Of a stretch of DNA of 64,000 nucleotides, positions 1 through 48,147 are shown piece after piece. The stretch comes from Thamnaconus septentrionalis. Taxonomy: Eukaryota; Chordata; Actinopteri; Tetraodontiformes; Monacanthidae. The notes under the pieces are model-generated. The model ran no database searches and had not been told where the DNA came from. It saw only the letters and a list, made by a program, of their open reading frames with translations. The translations under genes and the position numbers were made by a program. The stretch lies in contig CM020518.1 of assembly GCA_009823395.1 (NCBI GenBank), forward strand, positions 11,522,501 through 11,586,500, read 5' to 3'. Numbering within the stretch: position 1 is the first letter of the stretch; every line of letters starts with the position of its first letter.

Positions 1-1580
1 TTGGAAATGACCAAAGCAATAATTAATAATAAGCACCAACATTGGAATGTTCCGAATTTGCTGTGAAAAAAAAACTAAAAAAAAAAAAAAAATCCAATCA
101 GTGTCCTGTCAGGATGGCTCGGACTCAGAGAACAATCTAAAGGCAGCAGGCAGCAGGCAGCGGCCGCATATTTAAATTAGTTCCACAACAACAATAACCA
201 CCCACACATGTCTGTAATGGAGCTCCAAGGCCAAGGCAGAGACGGAGAATGTGAGCTTGCTTTGGGTCGCTGTCAGCTTGAATTTTCCTTCTGCTTAATT
301 GTAATTCTCGGGAAGAAAGCCGTATCCCGCGTGTCGTGTTTCGGGACTTTTGTTGGACGAAACATTTTCTAGAAACATTGCCGCGCCTTTCCAGTAAAAC
401 CTCGCAGGCTTTCTTGGGTGGGGGCAAAAAAAAGCATCGCAGAGATGCTGTTATCGACCTCCGCGGCCGAACGCCGGGCGCCGGAGTTGAGCTGTAACGG
501 TGCAGTGCAGAGATTTATCTATTTAATTCAACTTCTGTATCTGCGCCCTGACAAGTCTCTTATGTCATCGGGGACGACCGGCGGTTCTCGGGCGTGCGCG
601 AGAAAACGATCCCCCTGGTTTTCCCTTCTGAAGGAGTTTTTTTTTTTTTCCCTCCCCACGTGGCGCCGCGGCTGCAGCGCGGCCTCTTTTTATTCATATC
701 GTGAGGTTCGCTAATAAAACGGCTCGCGTGCGGCTGGCACATAAAAGTGGGTGGGGCGAGGGGCGCGGATTGATTTCAAAAAGCCGAGGCGAAATAACAT
801 AAATTCTCACCGCCGCTGGATTTACGGCCCGAGCGAATCCGAGGTTTTTCACGCCTTTCGCTCCTGGAAAATGAAAATGAAATGAGCTCGCCGTGCCGCC
901 GCCGCACTTGTTTTGCGGCCAGTCAAACTAACTCACGCGGAACCCACCGCGCGGCCCTATTAGCAGATGATGTAACGTGTCGGCGATCTCGGCGGACCGT
1001 TGACTTCGTTACCGGGATTTTCCAACCAACGTGACTCTTTGGCGTTCTGCGGAATACCGAGAAGCTTCTGGAGAAGACGGTCCGGGCAAAAACACGGCGG
1101 GACGGGGAAAGCGGCCGGGGTCAGCTGGCGATGTCACACCGCGGGCGGTGACTCAGAGTGGAGCCGGTAAATGAGTCACGGCTCGGAGCTTATTTCACAC
1201 TTTGCGAAGCTCAGAAACTCCCATTAAATGTGGATCGGCCCGAGCGTTTTCCGCACCGGTGGCCCTCGGCGGCCGCGGTGTCAGCAGAGGTTGTAAAAAA
1301 AAATAAAAAAAATCCAGAGTCGGAGTAGTGCGGGGGGGCTGGGGGGGGGCTGATCTGGTTACGAGGCCGAGGAGAGGAGTGCAATTGGAAGCGGGGGGGG
1401 GCACTCGGGTGAATTCGGGGTGACTTTCAAGCTGCTTCGTCCGCCTGCTCGCGGCCCTCTGAGTGCTGAGGTCTGGCCGGCCAGGCGGCCTCAGGAGGGA
1501 AGCAGAGCAGAGCAGAGCAGAGTGGGTCACCTTGGCGGTGGTTTGACAGGCAGGATGAATAAACACGCCGGAGAGAAAAG

Positions 1581-1627
<47 letters not shown>

Positions 1628-4600
1628 TTCCTTGAGACGAGGACCCCGCAGCTGTTTCTCGCTCCTCCGCTTTGCACGGCGCCCAACACGGAGGAGGTTA
1701 CTGTGCAAGCGTTCACTTCTCCTCCCCCCGGAAAGATGCGTTTGTTTCTTTGTTTGCTTCTTTTTGTTTTTTTTTGTTTTTTTTCAAACCTGCGTTTTCA
1801 GGTTTTTTGCGCTGCGGTTGAAGAGAAAATTAACAACAAATACTGTTGAGAAGCAAATATAACGGCGATTCCTCAGTGACTTCTGGCACCAAATGACCAA
1901 AAAAGTTTTTTATTTTTAGAAAATGCACCTTTTGTTTTTATGTTTTTATTTGTAAATGCGGGTTTCTTGCGCAAAAGAACTGAATCTTAGAATAGGAGAT
2001 GCTACAACGAGGTTTCCTTTGTTTTTTGGAATATCCGGTCCAGGCCGCCGTCCACCTTCTAGTCATGGAACACAGTCGGTGTTAACTGGGGTCCCGCCCT
2101 CCTGACCTCCGGCATTACCTTGAGGTGGATCGAACGCGTGGCCGGATATTTATCGGCCTCCCCTCTTCGCCCTCGTTGCTAAGCGATGGCCGCGCTGCTT
2201 CCGTCCACCGTGCGGGAAGTCTCTGTTTATCCGGAAATGTAATTTGCTTCAGGAGGCAGGCGGGCGGCCGCGCCGCAGGAGGGAGGGAAGGCTTATTACT
2301 GGGCCTGATAGATGGACGGCCACTGATTGGCCGGCATCCTGGGTACATGGTCTGGTCTGGTTAACGACGACCGCGATGTCAAAGGTCCCTTGTTATGCAA
2401 AGTTCACCCAGACAGGATGAACAGTCCATCCTCTCCTTCTTCTGCCTGCTTTGTAGGAAACTCATCCCTCTGTGATGTCACAAAGGGAAACTCATGTCAC
2501 TACGGGCTCTGCCGACTTTTTTGGGAAGTTTTTTTAAAAATCAGAACTACAGGTACAGCTGTGTAACCTCACAAATCCAGAGAAAAGTGGTCAGTATAAA
2601 AGTGGCGATGTCTCCAGACGTGTCTAACGACGCGCTGGCTAGTTGTTGGCTAACTGCGTCGTAGTTTGAAAAGACTGCCCACTTTCAGTTGATTTTTGGT
2701 GTCTTCTGTCAAAACTGGGCCAATTTCCCGAACCTTTGCGCATCAAGTCATTACAGAGTCCCGCACAAAAGGAAATTGCCATTAGCCTCCGTTAGCGGGA
2801 GGTGTTTTTAATAACCTCCGTCTAACGGTTATTTACCACCATGAGCAGATGGCTCCACGACTCCGCCAGGTTCTGAGCCCCATTAAAGCGCGGAAAACAT
2901 AAACAGCGCGACGCGTTCCGCCGCTCTTCTCAATCCCCGCCGTCAACAACGTTTTCGTCGGACGAAAGCCGCTCGAAAAAGATATTAACTTGTTTGTTTT
3001 TTCCTGCACTTGCAGGTGGGCCATTAGGAGCCCATTATGCGGCCCCTTTGTTACGGCCTCGCGTGATAAACGACGTCGGCGCCGCGGCGTAATCCCTCAC
3101 CGCCGAGCCGTAATTATGACTTTGTTTGATTTCACCTCGGCTATTTTCATGCCACCGCTCGTAATGACATATCGGGCTCTGTGTACCTTTAATTAGCTAA
3201 CGCACACAGGAGGGAGTCCGCTGCGACTCCCTGCCAGCGGTTAACTGTCGCCCTACGACGCCCGCGTCGAGAGCACGGATTCATCCGATTAACGCTGTGA
3301 CATCTGCCACGCTCGTACTATTACCGATTTTTTTTTTTTTTTCTTTGTTTTGCCCCGTCTGTTGTGCCGACGAAGATGAACCCGATGCCCTCTGCAGGGC
3401 GGAGAGGGTAACAAAATAAGAGGTTTTCTCCCTTTTGGGCCACCCCGTCACCACCACCGCCGCCACCAGGTGGCGCGGGTCAACGCTGGCGGCCTGTTTA
3501 TTGCCGTGAGATCACCGGCGGAGAAACCTCGAGAGAACCTGCGTGGACTCGGCGTGCGCTAGGAGAAATAAGCTTTGCCCTCGTCGTCCCCAAAGTCTCC
3601 GCACAAACTGATGCCGCCTTAAACCAGAGTTGTGTTTGTTTCCACTGAGTTAAATACGAGTCGCGTTCGCGCAAATACCCAAAGACTGTGGGTGTGTTAG
3701 CGAAAGCGCTGCTGAGTGACGTTTTGCATTGGTTCTGAAGACCCCCTCTCCACCACCCCCCCACACACACGCACACACGCACACTCGGCTGCGTGTCAGA
3801 ATGCCTCAATAACGTTTGAGCTGTGTTTCTGAAAGGCTCAGCCAATAAAATCCGTCTGTCTCGGCGCATAATCTCCTAAAACGCACCATGAAACCGTTCC
3901 CAAAAAAGGGCCTGTCCATTCCCTGCAAGTAAAAAAATTTTTAGCGCCACGCATATGTCCAAAAACACTTCTCCGTCGTCTGCCCCGCCCTCCCCCCCCC
4001 CCGGAGAATTTCTTACGAATGCAACAACCCACGCTCGGCTTCCCTGCAGCGCGAGTGGAGCCGCAGCAGCTGATGTCATTTGCGGGGATGGCTCGGGAAA
4101 AAAAAACAAACAAACAAAAGAGAAAAAGACATAAAGTGCTACGACGGACAAGAAAGTAAATGTCCGGCAGCAAAATCCGCGAGATTCAATAACCTTCAAG
4201 GCTGAAACTTCATTAGTTCACATTATTTTGGATGCTCGTTTTTTATTAAAACAGAGGAGCTTTCTGCCCCCTCGGGCCAATTAGTGCGCCGACTGGCGCG
4301 GTGGCTTTAATCAGCGTTCCCGGCGAAAGCAATTTCTTTTGTCGGGAAAAGACTCTAATTTATGCCAAGTCGAGTGTCTTTTGTAAACAAAACTATAATT
4401 AACAAACACCTCCTGTGGCCCCGAGGCCTAAAATAATTCTGATGCAAAAGCGTATGCGAGCGAGTGCACAAGAGATCTGTGTAAATGAGTCCATCTGTCT
4501 GAGAGACAAATGACTGGATGTGATTGCAATGCTCAAGTTGTAAACCTAGACGGTAAGAAAGAAAGAAAGCAGCACCGTGCCGGCAATCGGTTAAACCTTG

Positions 4601-6680
4601 TGAGCAGCAGAGGGCACTGCGGAAAATGAGCTATGGGTCAACTGTGGGTGGCCCCGGCTAATATTTTTATGAATTATTTCTAAAATTAAAATCAACTAAT
4701 TCTGCCTGTGCTTGATATCGTCCCTGTTGTTCTCTGTGTTTTGGCCGTTTTCCTTGTCATCTCGAATGGCGTCCGGATGACCGAGTCGCGAAGTTCGGGG
4801 ATTTTCTGAAGCGTCCACGCTGTCAAGCTTTTGGTCTGAAACATTTTTCAGTCTGTCTCAGTGATTTTTGGGGTGATTTGGGAGCTTTTTTTTGGCACTT
4901 GATAAAAGCAACATACTATGCTATGTTGTTTTTTTCTTCACTTTTTTGGACATGTTGCCATTTTTCATTCTGTCACTGTGTTTCGCGCTAAACTGTCGTT
5001 GAACTATCGTCAAATCAGTGACATTTGGGCTGATTTGGAACATCAGATACTAAAGTATCGTAAAACAGATATCAATGCACATTTCAAACTGATTTGGGAC
5101 GATATTTTATTGATCCCCAAAAAAGACAAAAAATATCAGTATATGGTATAACTTTTTTTTTTTTTATTTTTATTTTTTATGCTAAACTATCACAGAACAA
5201 TCATCCCTGCGATTTTGGGGCTGATTTAGAACTTCTGATTATTTTTTTTCGCCTACTGAAAATCACTGAATTATAAAAATCTTTCCAAAGAGACTAAATA
5301 TACAGTCAGCTCTCCCAGTCTGTAGTGTGTTGTGTTCTACAGCAGTCCCTCTGAGCAGTCTATTTACGTATCGAGTCTGTTGCTGTATTTCACCCCCTGA
5401 AGAACATCTAATAACGTGTACCCCCCGCTGTATATTGTCCAGCTTTTCTCATAAAAGGCATTTCTCACCGGGATAAGCTCTAATGGACGTTATTTATATT
5501 TGCGCTGGGCAGGTTTATTTTGCGTGGCAACAGAAATCATTACACCTCTCCCTTGAGATAGAGCTTCAGCAACGTGCGTTTCACCCTGGCGGATGACTCA
5601 GCGATAATGCGTCTCCCTTTTATTGGCTTTTCCTTCTCGGTTATTGGTCGCCCCACCGCTGGGGTCATTAAAAAGCAACTAGGCGAGGTGGACCCAGAGC
5701 GCCGAGGCAGTGGGCCCGGGCTGTATGGGCGAGGACGAGGGTGCTTTTTGATTATTGAATTTAGCCGGACTGAGGCTGGCGGAGTGAAACACCGGCGAGT
5801 CATTAAGCATTTAACAGCGTAGTACGTCAACGGCTTCATGAAAAATTCACCTGAGGACATTTGGATGGGATTGATCGGCCTTCCTTCCCCTCGTTAGCGT
5901 AGTTTGAAGGCCGGCAGCAGCTTGGTGCAATCAGCTGGGCATGAAGCCCGTATGATCAAACAGTGAACGTTTCACACTGCAAATGTTCACGGGCTTTGTA
6001 GCGTTGCGTGGGGGAGCACCTGTCACACAGCAAGCCGCGGTTTGTCATAAAGTGCCAACTTCCTGTTTCTCAAGCAAACATCCCGTCCTTCAACAGCGGC
6101 CGCTTCCTCTGTTGGGGTTTTTCTTTCGCCAGGCGTCGTAAAAGTCCAGAGGGACGGAGCAGGGAAAGTCGTTTTCATAAATGCCACACACACACCTATT
6201 AATTATCTGGCCGGTAAAATTCACCGTCCAAAGTGCAGCTCCGATGTAAAAAGATTAAAAATAATTTTAAAAATAATGAATTAAAACACCTAATCGCTCT
6301 TTATTCTTATGCACTCTAAACTCATTTATTAAAATTAGGCGTGATTGTATAATTAACTAAGAATTACGCCTTATCAGGTTTAGATTGCAGAGATAGACAC
6401 TATTATTTCATTAATGGTGCCAATGAGCTTTCCAGCAAGTTGCGCTTCCAGCGGCAGGCTTCAGTAAACTCGGACTAACAAGCCTCGGAACATTTTCATG
6501 CGTGGCGCCTCGGCAAAAAAAATAAAATAATGAGGTGCGGCACAAATGGGCTGGAGCAGGAACCCTGTCCTTCAGGCATCTCTGCTAAATTGGCCAGACA
6601 GCGCTGGAGAACACGCAGTAAGTTATCACTGTCACAGAGAGCCCCCCCCCCAGGCTCCGTCTGACAGAGGTGCTTCTGTG
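1..6680. other. Intergenic region, no gene seen
   Basis: No open frame here has codon structure, splice sites or a recognisable protein. The DNA mixes CpG-rich and AT-rich patches. Homopolymer runs and a (TC)n microsatellite are present. Several AT-rich blocks (about 3005-3200, 4195-4450, 5560-5840, 6195-6450) are dense in TAATTA-like homeodomain cores and lack simple repeats, as conserved non-coding elements often do; they are treated as findings. The region lies beyond the 3' end of arhgef28. Confidence 0.5.
1583..1623. repeat. (TC)20 microsatellite
   Basis: Uninterrupted TC dinucleotide run of about 41 bases in the intergenic region. Confidence 0.95.
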
Positions 6681-8452
6681 TTTATTTTTTTTTTACCTTT
6701 ATGCGACAGGCAGCCTTTGAAAACATGAAAAGACAACATTTTTAAAAAAAGGAAGACACAGATTTCCTCTGCCGCTGCAGAGCCAACTCCTAGCCTCACG
6801 TCCTCGCGTGGTTTGTTTGCCATTAAAATTTAAAGATGTCGTTGGAGACGGACTCGTTGACATTCGTGCACCTGGTCCAACACCTGTCGGGGGGGGGGTT
6901 GGCACGCGTACGTGCGCGCTGTTTGCGCTTCGTGTTCGGGCCGCGGCCGTAAAGCTGAGATGATGTTTGCACCTCGGCTGAAAGCTGATGGGTTTTTTTG
7001 TATTGTTTGTTTTTTAACAGCCAGGGTCGTATTTTAGTCCATTACTTAATTGGTAAAAACAAAAACGGAGACAGTTTCAAGCCAAAGACACTTTCTTGTA
7101 TTTTTTCCAGCACAACCATGACTGAGAACACAACAACACAAACATCCAAAATATACACCTGTTTACTCAGGCACAGTACAGCCCTTTTATAAAGCACTTA
7201 AAAAACAACAACAACAAAACAGTACAACTCTTTGAAAATGTAATAAATAAATAACAACACAAAATATCAACAAGGTGCCATCACATCAAAATACTGCCGC
7301 CGCCTAGTTTTCCTATCACAACAATGAGAAAATCCATCGTTTGTTTTTTTCAGCGTAGACAAAAGCATAAGACACTTAAAGCAATTGGCACACGGGTCTA
7401 TTTACACCTTAGAATGGCCGCAGCAGTGCCTGACTAGAAATGGAAAATCAAGTCAGTGTCAGTGAGGCAGCCGGCGCTGTTCTTTGTGACGCTGCGTTAT
7501 TTACAGTTTGAACAGTGTAAGAAAAAGAGTTGTTGTTTTGTTTTTTTTTACAATCCACAATAATAATACAAAAAAAAATCAAATCAATAATCATGATGAA
7601 AGCTTCGCAAAGGCAGTAAAAAAAAAAAAAGGCACGGTGGTGCTAATGTCAGCAAGCTACAACCGAGGCTGCACCGAGTGTTACTCCATGATGATTTGCT
7701 AGCTAGAAAATACAGCACAGAGGCAACAGTAAGGTTAAACATTTCAAGGGGGAGTGAGATGGGTGGGGGGTCCTGATGAATGACACGAGCGACGAGTGTT
7801 TACTTGAAGACGATCGCCGTCGCCGATATTGGCCACATGTTGCCGCCTCCGCGCGCCTGTGGAAAATTTAATGAAGAGAACGCCCGGGGGAGGAGGGGAG
7901 GGGAGGAAGGGGGGCGAGGGAGAGAAGAGACGCAGAGGAAAACTACAGTAACTGACGGCGGAGTGGAGCGACCTCGCTCCCTTCACCTGTGTCTCGCTTT
8001 GCCGTTTTTTGTTGTAAATCTGAACCAAAGATCCAGGCTTTGCCAGTTTGGCTCACTCCACTCAGTGCCTGGCAATTGACCGTTTGTGATGTCACAAAGG
8101 GCCAGCAGTCATTCTCCAACAAGTATTTCAGGTTAGAGATAATATCGCCAGCAAAACAGTCGCTTCCTTTCTCCCCTTTTTTTGCTGTCCCATTCTGAGG
8201 AAGGTCCAACACGAACAGGTTTGGCCAGAAGCCGGAGCTGGGAATCCTCAGGGAGGCTGTAAACAGAGGGCTGAAAGCGTTTGGTTGGAAAATTAACTTC
8301 CTCAAGCTGTTGCAGGAGTCTGGGAGGGTTTGAAATAAGAATCTGAATGGTGCAACCTTCAAAAAAATAACTTTATAAAAGTACTTCACAGAAAAACAGG
8401 AAAATGCAGAATTCCAAATGCATCAATTTTTTTTTTTTTTTGTTGCCAACAG
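6681..8452 (-). other. arhgef28: Putative 3'UTR of arhgef28
   Basis: This stretch follows the arhgef28 stop codon (8453-8455) on the minus strand. It is AT-rich and non-coding. A minus-strand AATAAA lies at 6681-6686 and an ATTAAA variant near 7866, so the transcript could end at either. Part of the stretch (about 8030-8390) carries a dispersed-repeat core, TGATGTCACAAAGGG. The true 3' end cannot be decided from sequence alone. Confidence 0.4.
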
Positions 8453-43422
<34,970 letters not shown>

Positions 43423-44774
43423 CGTCTCTCCATCCACCTAAAGCCTGAAAAGAGGACGGTACTGTTAGTGAAGAGATCAACGTTCACCCTCAAGAGCTCG
43501 TCTGGACATTTATTTGCAAGAGCTCTTCGACAAGTTGAATAAGAACCACGTTTATCACGGAGAAAAAGAAAACAGCCATGTTACTGCTAGCCATTGCCAC
43601 TCAAAAAGGCCTGTTTGTATGGTGATACCAGTCTGCCGAAGCTTGCTTCTTTCAATTGGTCGTAAAACACTTTATGCATTTTCATTTAAGCTAGCAGGAA
43701 CAATGCTAACATGTCAAGTTTGGGCCAATCACCTTTGACGTGAAATTATTTTCCGAGGGCTCTTCAGCAGATTGGACGTGCTGGTCCATAATCAAAAAAT
43801 CCAAAGTTCTCACATGCACCTCGACTTTTAATGTTCCACAAGGCAAATTCTGAACATGTTGCGTCCTCGATGTAATCCTGAAATGAAGCGCTGCAGCTAG
43901 CTACACAATTGAGGGGGATGGAGGGGGGCGGGATCAGTGAGAGCATTTAAAAGGATAATACTAATGACAGGGGGCAACTTGATCTGAATCTGCTTTAAAC
44001 AAGAGATTATTTCACGCTGCTTTATGAGAGCTGGGTATATAAACAGAGAAATCAGTACATCGCCTGCGCTGACATAAACAGAGGTGACGCACTTTGGGGT
44101 TTTCCAAACAACGGCGGCGCTATCAGATCTCGGCGTGCAAGGCGGGAGCCGCGCGGCGTTGGGGCCCGCTCGCGTCAGCGGAGAGTCGCTCTCGTACGGC
44201 GACACTGGGGGGTGTCACGCTGCAAAGTAAACACAGTCCCGGATGGCAGGTTGCGCCCAATTACATCAACAAACTAGATTAACCTGGTACACTTGAGTTT
44301 ACACAGAGTTTAAAGCGGATGATCTGAACTGACGCGGAGAGGGGGGGGGTGTCAGGATCTGCGTCCGTCTTCACAAACCCGAAGGGGTCAGAGACAGAGA
44401 CGGCTTCCAAATGTGATGGCCGCCGACCGACAGGCCTCGGCACAAAGGCCGGGATTACAGTTTGAACCCACATTCCATTATTGTTATTTATTTTTTGTTT
44501 TTGCAGTGGGCACAATATTGTGTGTCAGCGGTTGTCTCGTCTCTCCCACCCTCGCCAGCCCCTCCCCTTGCCTGACTCGACTCTGCCGTCTGCCGTGTTC
44601 ATTGTGAATCAGAAACCTGAGCTGGCTGCCGGCCACGGACAGAGCGTGAGAAAAGAGATTACACGCGAGCGGAGAGAACACACGCTGTCAAGAAACATTT
44701 GAGAAACTTCATTCTGACATCTGGCCCAAGTACGGCGAGCGATGCAAATACTTCCACACAAACATGTTGAGCCT

Positions 44775-44926
<152 letters not shown>

Positions 44927-45308
44927 GCATGATTGAATAATTGAATTCTTCTCACATCACAGGCTGCAATCATTTGGCCTAAATGATAAGGAGGCCTCAT
45001 TCAATGCCTTCAGCCGGGCCATTGAAGGCATCATTTATCGTGTCACGTACACAAGAGACACTTTTGAGGGAAGGCGTTATCGCGCAGTGGAGTCATCGTA
45101 ACTTCACGGTTCAGATTAGTGTTACTTAAACACTGCAAAGGGATCAAGATTACTTCTTTAACGCCGATGGATAAGAGAAGATAGATAAGAAGATGACAAC
45201 TTCACGCACAACGAGGCGCGTACAAGGAACTTTACCATATGCAAGTGAACGCAGCAAAACCAGAGCAACAGTTTCGTTCAAATATAACCAAATAATGCAA
45301 GCAATTAC

Positions 45309-45560
45309 CTGCTGGCGTCAGTCTCGGGGCTCCCCTCGGCCTCTCCGCTCGCAGTGGGGAATAAATGGACCGACAGAAAAGTTTCTCTCCGCCGTTTGAC
45401 TGAAGCTCGCGCCTCTGCGCCACATTTATTCGGCGTTTAGTCCGAGGAGCTCTCTCTCGCTTCGGCAGAGCCGCTTCTGTTCGCAGGTGTTGCGGAGCTG
45501 CTTGTCTTCTCTGCCCCGGATAGTCCAGCCCCCACCTCCCCTGCACGAGCACACACGCTT
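45309..45560 (-). promoter_or_regulatory. arhgef28: Candidate arhgef28 5'UTR exon and promoter region
   Basis: A CpG-containing minus-strand stretch ends in a CAG|GTAATT donor at 45309/45308. A second strong donor (GAGG|GTAAGC) lies about 250 bp upstream near 45559, which would suit an alternative first exon. No coding frame is required. It would splice to the ATG exon acceptor at 43445. No transcript evidence is available, so TSS position and exon use are inferred. Confidence 0.4.
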
Positions 45561-48147
45561 ACCCTCAGGGTCTAACGCCCCCTGCCGCCTGTCGCGTCAC
45601 ACTTCATGCTCCGCCGTGTTTACGGTGTGACCTCACCGTCGGCCCGCTTTTGTTACGACCTGCGGTCAGTCCGGTTTTTTTTTTTTTTTTTAATTGCCTC
45701 CAAGCACAGGCCAAGTCGGGGTGACGTCACTTTTTTTAACTCGCGCTCGCTCGCACTTCTGGCTTCGAATGTGTCTGATGAGAAACAACAGGGATCTGTT
45801 TTTGCTCATTTAAAAAGCTGGGATTTGTTGGGTTATTTAGATTTATTTATTCTTTAAAAAACAAACTAAATTGGTATGTGCATAGATGAGAATGTTTGCA
45901 AATAATCAGAAACACAAGGTAGAAATGTTCCATCTTTAAGTTACTGCTTCAGCTGCTAAACAAGCAATGCAACTATTCTACGTCACATCACAGGACTTCT
46001 TGTAATAGTAAAGTGCTTTAACATAACCAGAATCTAGGTACTACTAGACCACTTCTGCAATATCACGGCCTCTTTCCCTACCACAGCGTCCGCGTATTTG
46101 TATTTGTGAGTTGGGATTTGTCAAAACAATTACACACATAACCCTCACTATGATTATTAGAACTTACATTTAGCCTGCGTGCAGCTAAATGTTGGCTCAC
46201 TCTCAGTTATATTTTAAATTTGTTCAACATAGAGATGTTAAGAATCAATCGATCATCGATGAATTTTCGATTAAGAATTTAATCGACAAATCATCAGAAA
46301 AATTCTGCAGAAACAATTCCACAGAAAAGTTCAATGTGAAGAAAATCCTTGACCTCCCTTTCTTTGTGACCCATGGCATTGTTATCGTAGCGTGAAACAA
46401 AAGAGGTTGGGGGGGAGAGCAGCGTGGGCAGTTTCATATCAGCCTTGAGTTTGCATTAATAACACTTCCTAACGCTCCTCTGTGGCCAGCGATAGAAATC
46501 TTTCAGGCTGAATTGTGGCTGTAAACACAGAGAGAGAGAGAGAGACGAAGACTGACAGACATTCACACAGACGTGCTGCAGAGGCAGGAAGTGAGAGAAA
46601 ACTTTCCCACCCTTCCTGCTTCCACACACACTGAGTGATGATGAAAAAGAAATTTAAGCATCTGGGGAAAAGGTCACACGGTTCGCCCGACTGAGATTCT
46701 ACTGTAATTCATCGGAACTCTGGGTTTGGTTTGGTGTTTTTGGAGGAATTAAGAGAATTAACAGGGGCGAACGCGGCGTCCTGTCAAAGCCAGAGTGCAA
46801 GAGGTCAGCTTGGATTTGGCGACATCTGCTGGTGAAACGGTGTCCTTGAGAGGGCGTGAGCTGGAAAGAAGTTGCAATGCTGCCATCGTGTGGAGGCTGT
46901 TGAATTAGACATGCATGTTTTGTTTTTGTTTTTGTTTTTTGTTTTTCTTTTAACAAACAGTCAATTTGCTGCTGAGGAGTTTTTGAAAAAAACAAAATTA
47001 AATATTAAACCAAACACGACATTAAAATGAAATAAAAACCCTACACTACTCGCCTAAGAATCCTAAAATTAATATTCAGACGCAGAAACTGAGTTTTGAA
47101 AGTTCCTTATGGCCCCCCACCCTTTAACTTTTTTAAGAAACGGTGTGCTTGAATTAACAATAAGGGATTCTCATTTTCTGCAACACACCCCACCCTCCAA
47201 TCAAAGCATTGGAGGGTGGACTTTTGACTCAGAAATTGTCTGTTGTCGTTTTTTGTGCTGTTTGCAGTTGTGTCAGGCTTTAAACGTGACAGCTTTACTG
47301 AGGCCAGTGTCTTGGTGGATTAACTGACAGCAAAAAATGAAACAACACTACAATCTGATGAAATTGCGGGAGATTACAGATAACAAAAACGATTCATTGA
47401 TATAATGATAATAATCCTGGAGCTTCTTTTTATATGTTAATACGTCCCAGATGGAGGTTAAACATGTATTTCAGTTCCTCGTTGACTTATTTTGTGACGC
47501 TGCTGGAGAATATTAAAAATGACTTGACACTTTGAGTCTGTAGAAGAACTAAATTATAAAAATGCATTGGTAATCTGTTCAATCTTGTCATCTGGCTTAA
47601 AACAATATGCGCTTTCAGGTCACTTTAACCCGCAAACAAAGCTTTGATGTCATCATGGCAAATGAGATTTGAATAAAAATAAGATGCCGCATTCCTTCTT
47701 ACCATTGTTGTTGTTATTGCTTGTATTTTTTGGGGGGTCAGCTGTGCTTTTTTTCTGTCACCATTGTAATTTACATTTGGATCCGAAGCCTTCAGGATGA
47801 CTTCCAGGTTCCAGGTTAAACCCATGTTTGTGTGTCTGAGTGAGGATGTTGTGAACTGCAGTGAATCACTAATCTTTGCGCGTGCACACACACACACTCA
47901 CAGACACACACACATACACACAGAGACACGCTGTCAACAATTTGCATCATCCATTAAGTCCCTATTGCATCCTGAACACGTGTTTGGATAGCAAAGCATG
48001 ATGACGTGATGTCTCGACACCTTCCTTTTTTTTTTTACATGGGCCGCCGTACGACATTTGAACTTGGGCTTGACGTCTGTTGGAAAAGTGAATCGGATCA
48101 GTTGTGAGTCAGAGACAAAGTGAGAGAAAACTCATTGAATCAGAGCA
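45561..48147. other. Intergenic region between arhgef28 and the unrecognised gene
   Basis: AT-rich DNA without a credible coding frame. It contains a degenerate repeat with TCGATCATCGATG-like motifs near 46235, a short GA run near 46527 and an interrupted CA tract near 47885-47930. The two flanking genes are divergent, so promoter elements of both may lie here; none is clear. Confidence 0.5.

Noticed and set aside
7744..8389. Frames of 90-150 residues in the 7.7-8.4 kb region
   Set aside because: They lie in the proposed arhgef28 3'UTR, overlap a dispersed repeat and show no protein similarity that I recognise.
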